Positions 1 through 8,428 of a stretch of DNA of 64,000 nt are shown here, one piece after another. A program made the position numbers and the translations under genes. Under the pieces are notes generated by a model, which ran no database searches, had not been told where the DNA came from, and saw only the letters and a program-made list of their open reading frames with translations. Positions within the stretch are counted from its first letter, which is position 1. The number at the start of each line of letters is the position of its first letter. The stretch comes from an uncultured Duncaniella sp. (lineage in GTDB: Bacteria; Bacteroidota; Bacteroidia; Bacteroidales; Muribaculaceae), in NCBI GenBank assembly GCA_910587515.1, contig CAJULW010000014.1, positions 1 through 64,000 on the forward strand, given 5' to 3'.

Positions 1-1
1 C

Positions 2-649
2 TGCATGGCTCCACGCAACGAACTTGTAGCCATAGATATAGACAATACTGACAGAAACGAATTATCAGAACTTTTCACCTCATCAGGAAGAAGCAAGATA
101 CTCGTTTACCGCGACGATATAGACAATGTGATCGGCTATGTCCACGTATCCGAACTGTTTGACCCGGCTAGCGACTGGAAAGAAAATATCAAAGAAGTCC
201 TTTACGCCCCTGACACTTTGCTTGCCAATAAAATGATGAAACGCCTTCTGAGCGAAAAACGTTCCATGGCGGTAGTGGTCGACGAATTCGGAGGAACCGC
301 CGGTCTTGTCACACTTGAAGACCTCGTTGAAGAAATATTCGGTGACATACAGGATGAACATGACAAAAACCGGTTTACCGCTTCCGAGATCGCACCAGGC
401 ATATTCGAATTCTCAGGTCGCATAGAAGTCCGGACACTCCGCGACGAATTCAGGCTCGACATACCGGAAGATGACGAATATCAAACACTTGCCGGATATA
501 TAATCCATAAAACCGGATCACTTCCATCTCAAGACGAAACAATCTTAATCGACGACCTTTCATTCACCATAAAAAACAGAAGCGCCACACGGCTTGACCT
601 TATACGCGTCGAATCCGCACCGTCAACATCTAAAGACAACGATGAATAA
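2..649 (+). CDS. CorC/HlyC (CNNM) family protein, C-terminal part
   Basis: This is the cytosolic end of a hemolysin-like CNNM/CorC membrane protein. The frame is open to the window edge (codon 2-4 is Cys), so the membrane domain lies outside. Counting from the Met at 5, a CBS pair fills about residues 1-115 and carries the family signature VVVDEFGGTAGLVT at about 90-103. A CorC_HlyC domain follows at about 125-205. The family is thought to sense nucleotide through CBS and to handle divalent cations. GldE of Bacteroidota belongs to this family, but its usual neighbour gldD is not here, so the generic name is safer. A terminator follows at once. The family is sure; the substrate is unknown. Confidence 0.85.
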   Translation, partial: CMAPRNELVAIDIDNTDRNELSELFTSSGRSKILVYRDDIDNVIGYVHVSELFDPASDWKENIKEVLYAPDTLLANKMMKRLLSEKRSMAVVVDEFGGTAGLVTLEDLVEEIFGDIQDEHDKNRFTASEIAPGIFEFSGRIEVRTLRDEFRLDIPEDDEYQTLAGYIIHKTGSLPSQDETILIDDLSFTIKNRSATRLDLIRVESAPSTSKDNDE

Positions 650-690
650 ATCTTGTCTGGCATCCTGATTTTTCAGAACATTAGACAAAA

Positions 691-739
691 ACTTCGTCCG
701 TCAGGTAAATTCTCACCCGACAGACGAAGTCCCCTTTTT
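691..739 (+). terminator. Intrinsic terminator after the CorC-like gene
   Basis: A 12-bp stem pairs 691-702 with 719-730, with one G-U pair. The loop is 16 nt and the stem is followed by CCCC and a run of five T. It ends transcription from the CorC-like gene, facing the convergent small gene at 808-1203. Confidence 0.8.
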
Positions 740-807
740 GTGTAGATTATGATATTAGAGGGATAATATTTTTCGGTATCGTCTCCATCATAAGCCACTG
801 AAACTTG

Positions 808-1203
808 TCAGTCGATCTTATCGGCAAGTTTCGACGCTGAACCAGCAATCGAATTCAAAGCATTTGCAGCCCCTGCCTTTAACTTCTCAATAAACGGGGA
901 AGCCTTGTCTTTAAGATCGTCTACTTTATCCGAAACCGCGTCTTTCGCATCTGACAATTTATCCGAAACCGCATCCTTTGCATCAGAAAGCTTATCTGAT
1001 ATATTTTCTTTCGCATCTGACAACTTATCGGAAACCTTTTCCTTTACCTCCTTCACGTTTTCCTTTATTTCCTCCTTATCGGCCTTTACCTCTGCCTTCG
1101 CGGAGACTTTTGCGGCTTCCGCACTAACTTTTGCAGCCTGTGCGGACAACTGTCCCGCACGGTCGGCTATGTTCTGCTGCATCGATTTCATAATATAATT
1201 CAT
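808..1203 (-). CDS. LEA-like helical repeat protein
   Basis: No function recognised. The 131-residue product has no signal peptide or membrane segment and is built of Ala, Lys, Asp, Glu and Ser. Four consecutive 11-residue repeats of the type DKLSDAKDAVS cover about residues 59-102. Two seven-residue repeats (AAKVSAE, AAKVSAK) precede them, and a Lys/Glu-rich stretch lies between. The 11-residue period is typical of group 3 LEA and apolipoprotein-like amphipathic helices, so a desiccation, stress or surface-binding role is possible but inferred. Met1 is used here; Met5 and Met8 are alternatives. The gene lies 79 bp downstream of xseA on the same strand. No consensus promoter was found in front of it. 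Confidence 0.7.
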   Translation of the reverse strand: MNYIMKSMQQNIADRAGQLSAQAAKVSAEAAKVSAKAEVKADKEEIKENVKEVKEKVSDKLSDAKENISDKLSDAKDAVSDKLSDAKDAVSDKVDDLKDKASPFIEKLKAGAANALNSIAGSASKLADKID

Positions 1204-1282
1204 TTAAGTTAATACCATATCCATATAACACAAAGCGACATACCCATGTTCCGGGTATTCTCTTAAATGAATTTAAAGAATG

Positions 1283-2584
1283 TTAGAGTATCACCTTTGA
1301 CATCACACTGCCGTCACTCAGAGTTGTCTCCAACGTCATTCCGGCCGAAAGCGACGTCACAGATGTCACCACATGGCCATCGACACGCGTGATCGAATAA
1401 CCCCGACGCAAAGTAGCCATCGGAGACAACACGTCAATCAATTCGTTTATAGCCTCAAGACGCGCCCGACGCACATCTATTACGTTTGACGAAACAGAGA
1501 CAAGTCGTTCCGCCATCATATCCATACGTGAAAATTCAGGTCTTAAACGAGAGCCGGCACTTTCGTTAAGAGCCAAAACCGCGCGCGCAAGTCTCTTACC
1601 GGCATTTGCGACAGCCTGCCGTGGAATATGCGGAAGGCTCGCACCTATATACGCCAGCTGTTCCCTTGCTCCAGCTATCATCGAAGCAGCTTCATGATGT
1701 ATGCCGGAAGCAAGGCCATCAAGACGTTCAAGCATCGCCACACCACGGCCTATCAGCCATTCGGCAGCGGCCGTAGGAGTCTTGACGCGCATATTGGCAA
1801 CATAATCCAACACCGTGATATCGCGCTCATGCCCTATACCGATAATTACAGGCAACGGAAACTGAGAGATATTGGCCGCAAGGTCATAATTCTCGAAAGC
1901 CGCGAGATCACTTGTGGCGCCACCTCCACGTATTATCACCACACAGTCCCATTCCGATTCATCAGCGGCTATAGCCTCAAGAGCTGAAATAATCGAGACC
2001 GGAGCCTGAACTCCCTGCATGACAGCTGGGAAAAGACGGGTCTTGAATCTAAGGCAACGTGAATTGGAATAAAGCTGATGTATAAAATCGCCATAACCGG
2101 CCGCTCCCGATGCGGAAATCACCGCAATCCGCCAAGGCACCTCCGGCCATTCAAGATCACGGTTCAGATCAAGTACGCCTTCACGCTTCAAACGGGAAAG
2201 AATCTCCATCCTCAGACGCATCAGGTCGCCTACCGTATAGGCCGGATCTATATCAGTTATATTGAGAGACAACCCGTACGATGGATGATAATTTGCACTG
2301 ACCAATACTCTGACCTTCATTCCCGAAGCAAGATAACTACCGGTCGCCGCCATAAAATCCGCGTCTATGCGCACAAAAGCCGACCTCCATATCGTAGCCC
2401 GGACTCGCGCGACAGGCTCTCCCGTCGAAGGTTGTTTCTGAATAAGTTCCAGGTAACAGTGCGCAGCCCGGCGCACATCCGATGTCTCAGCCGTAACCCA
2501 GACATTACGCAACGAACCATCGGAAGCGATAGCCGCTCCGATACGTGTAGTAAATTCCTCAAGAGTAAACGTCGGTGTCTCCAT
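1283..2584 (-). CDS. xseA: Exodeoxyribonuclease VII large subunit
   Basis: Large subunit of ExoVII, which degrades single-stranded DNA to oligonucleotides in both directions. The 433 residues match the family length. An N-terminal OB-fold spans about residues 1-105. The catalytic domain includes VISASGAAGYGDF at about 155-167, the glycine-rich IIRGGGATSDL at about 218-228, GIGHERD, and the later TPTAAAE. A helical C-terminal region follows. The small subunit gene xseB, often next to xseA, is not on either side: only 79 bp separate xseA from the LEA-like gene. A -7 promoter box sits 8 bp in front of the ATG, so the transcript may be almost leaderless. Confidence 0.95.
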   Translation of the reverse strand: METPTFTLEEFTTRIGAAIASDGSLRNVWVTAETSDVRRAAHCYLELIQKQPSTGEPVARVRATIWRSAFVRIDADFMAATGSYLASGMKVRVLVSANYHPSYGLSLNITDIDPAYTVGDLMRLRMEILSRLKREGVLDLNRDLEWPEVPWRIAVISASGAAGYGDFIHQLYSNSRCLRFKTRLFPAVMQGVQAPVSIISALEAIAADESEWDCVVIIRGGGATSDLAAFENYDLAANISQFPLPVIIGIGHERDITVLDYVANMRVKTPTAAAEWLIGRGVAMLERLDGLASGIHHEAASMIAGAREQLAYIGASLPHIPRQAVANAGKRLARAVLALNESAGSRLRPEFSRMDMMAERLVSVSSNVIDVRRARLEAINELIDVLSPMATLRRGYSITRVDGHVVTSVTSLSAGMTLETTLSDGSVMSKVIL

Positions 2585-2591
2585 ATATCCG

Positions 2592-2599
2592 CAAAGTTA
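2592..2599 (-). promoter_or_regulatory. Promoter -7 box of xseA
   Basis: TAACTTTG on the minus strand fits the Bacteroidota -7 consensus TAnnTTTG. Transcription would start about 7 bp downstream, at or next to the xseA ATG (2582-2584). No clear TTG lies at -33. Confidence 0.5.
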
Positions 2600-2613
2600 A
2601 CTATAATTATAGT
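2600..2613. repeat. 14-bp perfect palindrome upstream of xseA
   Basis: ACTATAATTATAGT reads the same on both strands and directly abuts the xseA -7 box, in the spacer between -7 and -33. It could be an operator, but in AT-rich DNA it may also be chance. Confidence 0.35.
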
Positions 2614-2952
2614 ATCTATACCGGTTATGACTGTTCAAACATTCATCAAACGGACAAGTTGACTTTGCAAAATCAAATTTTAGGCTACATATCCGGCTCA
2701 AACAGCAATCAACCAATACATGAAACAAGCCAAAAAGTCTACGGCCGACACAAACAAAGGCTCCCAGAAGAACAATACAGCCCCCATACACTGAAAAGAA
2801 TATCATAAACGGATGTTTACACTCAAGAAATCCGTCACTCCGATCAGTTCAAGGTAATTCTATCCATAACGCTTTATCTTCGAAGTCTTCTGAGTTTATT
2901 TGTCTGAATACGGGCTAATTCATTTATATTTTCGCTTTTAAGAGATTTTGTT
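2614..2952. other. AT-rich intergenic stretch
   Basis: No gene is supported here. The longest open frame (2597-2806, minus, 69 codons) has no homology I recognise and runs through the xseA promoter. Apart from the palindrome and the two promoters at the edges, I see no structure. Confidence 0.5.
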
Positions 2953-2960
2953 TAACTTTG
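2953..2960 (+). promoter_or_regulatory. Promoter -7 box of the DUF5106 gene
   Basis: TAACTTTG matches TAnnTTTG and lies 32 bp before the start codon at 2992. No good TTG is present 20 bp upstream. Confidence 0.6.
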
Positions 2961-2991
2961 TGATTGCATAATTTTATATCAACACAAACGA

Positions 2992-3879
2992 ATGAATTTT
3001 AAACAACTGATTTTCGGTATATTGCTTTTTATAGGCATTAGCTTCGGAGCCAAGGCCGACACATATTTTCCATACCCGATCATACCTGACTCGATAAAGA
3101 TCTTTCAGAACCGTTGCGATTACATGGCCAAGCATTTCTGGGATTTCTGTGAATTGAGCAAGGCATTTTCCGCGAAAGCCAAGATGGCCAACGAGTTTAA
3201 CGTCTATATTTCTATCCTCCGAAACGCGACACCCGACTCCGCTATCGCTTCAGTCAAATGCCTCACAAAAAAACTTGAAAAGCAACCGTCCGACCAACTT
3301 TTCATTGCCGAATGCGCTGAAGGACTGCTCTACGGAGACACAGCCGAATTGTGGATCGACGAACTCTATCTACCTTTCGCGGAAGCTATCGTCGCCAACA
3401 AACGCGTAGACAAAGCCCGCAAAGCACGATTCGCACATCAGGCCGAGATATTAAAAAAATCATTGGTGGGCAGCACGGCTCCGTCCATCCCCTATACCTC
3501 ACGCGAAGGGCATAAAGCCAACCTTGACAACGACTCCGCACAAGTTCTTGTGGTGTTTTTCAACGACCCGGATTGCGATGACTGTAACATGGCCCGCGTA
3601 CGGCTCGACGCTGACATATCCATGACCGAACTGATCCAGGAAAATAAAGCGAAAATAGTCTCCATATCTCTATGCGAACCTACCGCCGAATGGCGCGAAG
3701 CCGTGGCGTCCTATCCTTCGACATGGACTGTAGGAGCCAATCCTGACGCTGATCTAAGCATAGACCTGCGCAACGGTACTCCCGACTTCTACATCATTGA
3801 CAAAAATCATAAAATACGCTTTAAACATCTCCAGATCGAACAGGTGTTGGATGTTGCCCGACAATTGAAAAAGCGATAG
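2992..3879 (+). CDS. Exported DUF5106 protein with thioredoxin-like C-terminus
   Basis: The 295-residue product begins with a signal peptide (hydrophobic core about residues 7-18, cut near A20-A22-D). The first part, about 30-155, is helical and resembles DUF5106 of Bacteroidales. The second part, about 160-290, resembles a thioredoxin fold: a strand VLVVFFNDPDC, a CxxC pair at C195 and C198, and the late TPDFYIID with a cis-Pro-like position. It is therefore probably a periplasmic thiol-disulfide protein, perhaps a reductase for envelope proteins. That role is inferred from the CxxC only. It has its own promoter and is followed after 20 bp by a DoxX membrane protein, a plausible redox partner. 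Confidence 0.75.
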   Translation: MNFKQLIFGILLFIGISFGAKADTYFPYPIIPDSIKIFQNRCDYMAKHFWDFCELSKAFSAKAKMANEFNVYISILRNATPDSAIASVKCLTKKLEKQPSDQLFIAECAEGLLYGDTAELWIDELYLPFAEAIVANKRVDKARKARFAHQAEILKKSLVGSTAPSIPYTSREGHKANLDNDSAQVLVVFFNDPDCDDCNMARVRLDADISMTELIQENKAKIVSISLCEPTAEWREAVASYPSTWTVGANPDADLSIDLRNGTPDFYIIDKNHKIRFKHLQIEQVLDVARQLKKR

Positions 3880-3899
3880 CAGACATACCCGATTTTGAC

Positions 3900-4409
3900 A
3901 TGAACTGGTATAATTCTCTTCCGGTCAACTGCTTTATAAAGCTATCCGGCTACACATATTCCAATCTCGCACGTCTTTTTATCAGACTTTTTGTCGGAGT
4001 GATGCTGCTTCAGTTCGGCATACGTCACCTTGTGAACTATGGCGTTCTCTGCCATTCGTTCCCGACGGTTCTCAACATGTCGCCCGAGTGTTCATTGATT
4101 TTAATGATCATTATCGAACTAATATGCTCTCTAATGATAATGGTCGGATTCATGACACGACTAAGCGTTATCCCACCTATCTGCGCCATGATCGCAGCGG
4201 AGTATTATATCCTGCATGACATGGTTCCTTTCCTTCCGGCATACGGCCTTGACAGCACGGATCCCGGCTACCTTCCAATCATGTTTATCGGAATTTACAT
4301 CTACCTTCTGCTTGCAGGCCCCGGAAAAATATCCCTTGACTATTTCATCTCTTTATACATAATCGGCCAAAAAGGCAAATACGAAGAGGAGGAACTTGAA
4401 GAAGTGTGA
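3900..4409 (+). CDS. DoxX-family membrane protein
   Basis: A 169-residue protein with about four membrane segments (roughly residues 25-45, 62-82, 88-104 and 122-142) and an acidic tail ending EEEELEEV. The pattern RLFIRLFVGVMLLQFGIRHL at the first helix is typical of DoxX-like proteins. The family is found with quinone- and thiol-linked redox proteins, but its biochemical role is poorly defined. The gene sits 20 bp after the exported thioredoxin-like protein, so the two are probably co-transcribed and may work together in the envelope. Confidence 0.75.
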   Translation: MNWYNSLPVNCFIKLSGYTYSNLARLFIRLFVGVMLLQFGIRHLVNYGVLCHSFPTVLNMSPECSLILMIIIELICSLMIMVGFMTRLSVIPPICAMIAAEYYILHDMVPFLPAYGLDSTDPGYLPIMFIGIYIYLLLAGPGKISLDYFISLYIIGQKGKYEEEELEEV

Positions 4410-4480
4410 TAGATTAAAGCCAAAATAAGGTTTATCTATCATAATAATTCATTATAAATATCATCAATCAAGTATCGACA

Positions 4481-5563
4481 ATGAAAATAGCAGTCTTGAT
4501 TTCCGGAGGAGTTGACAGCGCTGTGGCTGTCCACCGCCTGATGGAACAGGGACACGATCTGCACCTGTTCTACATCCGTATCGGTCTTGACAACGGAGAA
4601 GGCGACTGTTCAGCCGAAGAAGACATAGAGATGTGCGGTTTCATAGCCCGTCGCTATGGTCTGCCCTTTGATGTCGTATCCCTCCATCAGGAATATTGGG
4701 ACAACGTGATGGAATATGCGCTAAGAACAGTCCGCGAGGGGCTCACGCCTAATCCGGACATCATGTGCAACAAGATGATAAAATTCGGATTCTTCGAAGA
4801 TCGCTGGGGTCATGAATTCGACAAAACGGCAACGGGACACTACGCCACGACACACCTTATCGACGGACTTGTTTATCTCGGTACAGGTGTCGACAGAGTA
4901 AAAGACCAAACCGACTTTCTTTGCCGCATATCGTACGGTCAGTTAAGCCATCTTATTTTCCCTATAGGCGAGCTTCCAAAAGCCAAAGTACGGGAAATCG
5001 CAGTTGAAACACGTCTGCCAAACGCCTACCGTCGCGACAGTCAAGGAATATGCTTCCTTGGCAAAATAAATTACAATGACTTCATACGCAGACATCTCGG
5101 TGAGCGCCCAGGACCGATTATCGAACTCGAGACCGGACGTAAACTCGGTCAACACCGAGGATTCTGGTTCCACACGATCGGACAGCGCAAAGGCCTCGGA
5201 CTAAGCGGAGGGCCATGGTACGTGGTTAAAAAAAACGTACACGACAACGTCATATACGTCTCGCAGGGATATGACACGGAGAAACAATACGGTCGCCTTC
5301 TGCACCTCGATGAAATGCATTGGATCACACGTGACCCGTGGCCGGAAGAATGCAGAGAAGTCGAAATAATGTTCAAAAACCGCCATTCTCCCGATTTCCT
5401 TCCCGCAAGGCTCAACAAAATCGAGAACGGTGAATATGTCATTGAATCAGAAACCCCAGTGCAGGGCATAGCGCCTGGACAATTCGGGGTAATATATGAC
5501 CGTGATGCTAAATTATGTTACGGAAGCGGAATTATCACAGGCCGCAACGTTATGAATCTATAG
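4481..5563 (+). CDS. mnmA: tRNA-specific 2-thiouridylase MnmA
   Basis: MnmA inserts sulfur at C2 of U34 in tRNAs for Lys, Glu and Gln, using ATP and a persulfide carried by a sulfur relay. The 360-residue protein has the PP-loop SGGVDS at residues 8-13. The two catalytic cysteines are visible: C96 in NPDIMCNKMIKF and C191 in SQGICFLG. The C-terminal half carries the expected IGQRKGLG and the beta-barrel. Length is normal. A 71-bp gap precedes it, without a consensus promoter; the next gene follows after 24 bp. Confidence 0.96.
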   Translation: MKIAVLISGGVDSAVAVHRLMEQGHDLHLFYIRIGLDNGEGDCSAEEDIEMCGFIARRYGLPFDVVSLHQEYWDNVMEYALRTVREGLTPNPDIMCNKMIKFGFFEDRWGHEFDKTATGHYATTHLIDGLVYLGTGVDRVKDQTDFLCRISYGQLSHLIFPIGELPKAKVREIAVETRLPNAYRRDSQGICFLGKINYNDFIRRHLGERPGPIIELETGRKLGQHRGFWFHTIGQRKGLGLSGGPWYVVKKNVHDNVIYVSQGYDTEKQYGRLLHLDEMHWITRDPWPEECREVEIMFKNRHSPDFLPARLNKIENGEYVIESETPVQGIAPGQFGVIYDRDAKLCYGSGIITGRNVMNL

Positions 5564-5587
5564 ATCGGACCGAAAAACAAGATCAGA

Positions 5588-6250
5588 ATGGCAGAATACG
5601 AAAACAGAGTGAGGCTCAACGTAATGGGCTTATCATATAGCCAAATTCAATCCGGAGCATACGCGCTTATCCTTGCGCAGGCCGGTGGCCCTTACCGGAT
5701 TCCCGTTGTGATCGGAGCGTCCGAAGCTCAATCTATCGCGCTCAAGATGGAAGGAATAATACCTCCGCGTCCGATGACTCACGACATTTTCGTCAGCTTT
5801 GCTCATGCTTTCGGAGTGAAACTGAAAGAAGTTTTCATCTATAAATTCGAAGATGGAATATTCTCATCAGAAATGAAATTCTCCGATGGCGACCGGACGG
5901 TAGCCATCGACTCGCGTACAAGCGACGCCATCGCGATAGCCATGCGGACAGGGGCCCCTATATATACTACATTTTCGATTCTCGAAGAGACGGGATTTGA
6001 AATGGAGATAAAAGAGGATGACGAAAATCCCACCGACGATAAAAATTCAGACGAAACCACGATATCCGACGAACCCAAACTCGAAAACTACGCCATCGAA
6101 GAACTTGAAAAAACCCTGACACGTCTGATCGAACGTGAAGAATATGAAGAAGCCTCACGAGTAGCCGCCATCCTAAAACACAAACGCGGGGAGAATGAGG
6201 CTGGTGAAAGCGAAACTCCGGCACTTGACTATCCGGAAGACAATCTATAA
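5588..6250 (+). CDS. Bifunctional nuclease (BFN/DUF151) family protein
   Basis: A 220-residue cytosolic protein. Residues about 5-135 form the BFN (DUF151) domain: early LPV-type region read here as YRIPVVIGASEAQSIAL, then RPMTHD and the later SRTSDAIAIAMRTGAPIY. A short acidic linker follows, then a UVR-like helical hairpin at about 165-200 (LEKTLTRLIEREEYEEASRV). BFN proteins have been reported to have nuclease activity in plants, and related proteins occur widely in bacteria. The role in Bacteroidota is not settled. The gene lies 24 bp after mnmA and 44 bp before the transporter. Confidence 0.85.
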   Translation: MAEYENRVRLNVMGLSYSQIQSGAYALILAQAGGPYRIPVVIGASEAQSIALKMEGIIPPRPMTHDIFVSFAHAFGVKLKEVFIYKFEDGIFSSEMKFSDGDRTVAIDSRTSDAIAIAMRTGAPIYTTFSILEETGFEMEIKEDDENPTDDKNSDETTISDEPKLENYAIEELEKTLTRLIEREEYEEASRVAAILKHKRGENEAGESETPALDYPEDNL

Positions 6251-6294
6251 AAATTCTTATCTTGAATCCCTCCATACATAAAAACTAAATTACA

Positions 6295-7626
6295 ATGGCT
6301 AAAATAAGACCCATCGAAGTGCGGCTCGCACTGATGAACTTCCTTGAGTTCGCTGTCTGGGGAGCCTATTTGATCTCTCTCGGAAATTTTCTTGCCCGTA
6401 ACGGTTTGCAAGAACAAATCGGATGGTTCTACACTGTCCAAGGAATAGTCTCCCTTTTCATGCCAGCGGTAATCGGCATAATGGCCGACCGTTGGATACA
6501 GGCACAAAGAATGCTCAGCGTCTGCCATCTGCTTGCAGGCTGTTTCATGGCCGCGGCCGGAATATATTGTCTTACAAGTTCACAAATTGAGTTCGGCCCG
6601 CTATTTACGTTATACACCTTATCCGTCGCCTTTTTCATGCCGACAATAGGACTCGCCAATTCTGTAGCGTTCAACGCGCTCAACAAAGCCGGCCTCGACA
6701 CCATCAGACATTTCCCGCCAATACGTGTATTCGGTACAGTCGGCTTTATCTGCTCGATGCTGTTTGTCAACTTCACACAATTCCAGACAAACGCCTGGCA
6801 ATTGGTCACCTCTGCGGCCCTCAGTTTTATTCTTGCCTCATATTCTCTATCACTACCGGCATGTCCAGTAAAGAAAGGTGATAAAAGAAGTTCTGTCGCT
6901 GATATGCTCGGATTGAAAGCATTCCGTCTTTTCAAGCAAAAACGGATGGCCATATTTTTCATTTTCAGCATGTTCCTTGGAGTTTCTCTACAGATCACCA
7001 ATTCTTATGGCAACACTTTCATAACGTCTTTCGAGAATATAGCCGCTTTCGCTGACACCTGGGGGGCACACAACGCCAATGCCCTGATATCCATTTCCCA
7101 AATGAGCGAGACATTATGCATCCTCCTTATACCGTTCTGCCTCAAACGATTCGGCATAAAAGGAGTTATGCTCATGTCGATGTTCGCATGGGTGTTACGT
7201 TTCGGATTTTTCGGACTCGGAGACACAGGAAGCGGACTGTGGCTTCTCATCCTCTCATGCATAGTCTATGGTATAGCCTTCGACTTTTTTAATGTGTCCG
7301 GAGGACTATATGTCGATAAAGAAACCTCCCACGATATCCGTTCAAGCGCACAAGGTCTATTCATGATAATGACCAACGGCATAGGAGCGACAATCGGGAC
7401 GCTTTGCGCACAAGCGGTGGTCAATCATTTCGTCTTCTCTCAAACGACACCCGAAGCACAGCACGAAGGCTGGGTGACATCCTGGATGATATTCTCGGGC
7501 TACGCTCTCGTAATAGCCGTCCTTTTCATGATAATATTCAAAGACAATAAACAACCGTCACTCCAAACAGAAAAAGCCGTAGCTGACAACGAAAATTCAG
7601 GAGCCGACGGAATGACCAGCAGATGA
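6295..7626 (+). CDS. Nucleoside:H+ symporter family transporter (MFS)
   Basis: A 443-residue membrane protein with about twelve transmembrane helices, starting RPIEVRLALMNFLEFAVWGAY as in the NupG/NHS family. The conserved GWFYTVQGIVSLFMPAVIGIMADRW region and the later RFGFFGLGD match that family. It probably imports nucleosides with protons across the inner membrane; the substrate is inferred from the family. The C-terminal tail of about 30 residues is polar. It overlaps rsmE by an ATGA, so the two are translationally coupled. Confidence 0.88.
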   Translation: MAKIRPIEVRLALMNFLEFAVWGAYLISLGNFLARNGLQEQIGWFYTVQGIVSLFMPAVIGIMADRWIQAQRMLSVCHLLAGCFMAAAGIYCLTSSQIEFGPLFTLYTLSVAFFMPTIGLANSVAFNALNKAGLDTIRHFPPIRVFGTVGFICSMLFVNFTQFQTNAWQLVTSAALSFILASYSLSLPACPVKKGDKRSSVADMLGLKAFRLFKQKRMAIFFIFSMFLGVSLQITNSYGNTFITSFENIAAFADTWGAHNANALISISQMSETLCILLIPFCLKRFGIKGVMLMSMFAWVLRFGFFGLGDTGSGLWLLILSCIVYGIAFDFFNVSGGLYVDKETSHDIRSSAQGLFMIMTNGIGATIGTLCAQAVVNHFVFSQTTPEAQHEGWVTSWMIFSGYALVIAVLFMIIFKDNKQPSLQTEKAVADNENSGADGMTSR

Positions 7627-8336
7627 TACAGTTTTTTGCACCGGACATACTCGAAAACCCGGAATTGCCAGAAAGCGATTCACGTCATGCCGTCAAGGTG
7701 TTGCGTATGCGGGAAGGAGACTCCCTACAGGTCATAGACGGCCGTGGCCATGTATTTAATTGCCGTCTTGTCGACGCACATCCAAAACACGCCTCGGTCG
7801 AAATACTGTCACACAACGACATGCCGCTTCCATGGAATAGCTGTCTTACCGTAGCGGTAGCTCCGACCAAACACATGGACCGTATGGAATGGTTAGTTGA
7901 AAAAATGACGGAAGTAGGCGTAAACACCATAATTCCGCTTTTGTGTGCCCACAGCGAACGTAGGGAAATAAAAGTCGAACGACTCGAAAAGATAGCTGTG
8001 GCCGCTATGAAACAATCATTGAAAGCCTCCATGCCGGAAATCCGACAGATGACGCCATTGCGTGAAGTCACAGAAATGATGCCAAATGCCAACCGGGTAG
8101 TGGCTTATTGCGACTCGTCCATCCCCCGTGTCGACTTCGCTCAAATCTATAAACCGAAAACCGACACGATGATCATGATAGGACCCGAAGGCGATTTTTC
8201 CCCGTCCGAAATAAAATTCGCGATCGACAAAGGCTTTCAACCAGTGACATTAGGCGACAACAGGCTGCGAACCGAAACCGCTGCGCTATATGCACTCTCA
8301 TCCTGCCACATCCTTGACCAAGCAGTTCGTCCATAA
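7623..8336 (+). CDS. rsmE: 16S rRNA m3U1498 methyltransferase RsmE
   Basis: RsmE methylates N3 of U1498 in 16S rRNA using S-adenosylmethionine. The 237 residues fit the family. An N-terminal PUA-like domain (about 1-70) starts with the typical QFFAPDI. The C-terminal SPOUT knot carries MIGPEGDFSPSE and TLGDNRLRTETAALYAL. The start overlaps the stop of the transporter gene (ATGA), which argues for one transcript. Confidence 0.95.
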   Translation: MIQFFAPDILENPELPESDSRHAVKVLRMREGDSLQVIDGRGHVFNCRLVDAHPKHASVEILSHNDMPLPWNSCLTVAVAPTKHMDRMEWLVEKMTEVGVNTIIPLLCAHSERREIKVERLEKIAVAAMKQSLKASMPEIRQMTPLREVTEMMPNANRVVAYCDSSIPRVDFAQIYKPKTDTMIMIGPEGDFSPSEIKFAIDKGFQPVTLGDNRLRTETAALYALSSCHILDQAVRP

Positions 8337-8428
8337 ACCGGCTGAAAGTACGGATTTGTACAATCAGCCAATCGACAAAACGAATCATTCTCTCCAATAC
8401 AAAAATTTAACCTTAAAAATTCAAGACA

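Noticed and set aside
905..1198. Plus-strand open frame opposite the LEA-like gene
   Set aside because: A mirror of the repeats on the other strand (Ser/Phe-rich); repeated DNA keeps both strands open.
2597..2806. Minus-strand frame of 69 codons upstream of xseA
   Set aside because: It runs through the xseA promoter and palindrome, is Cys-rich without a recognisable motif, and has no promoter of its own.
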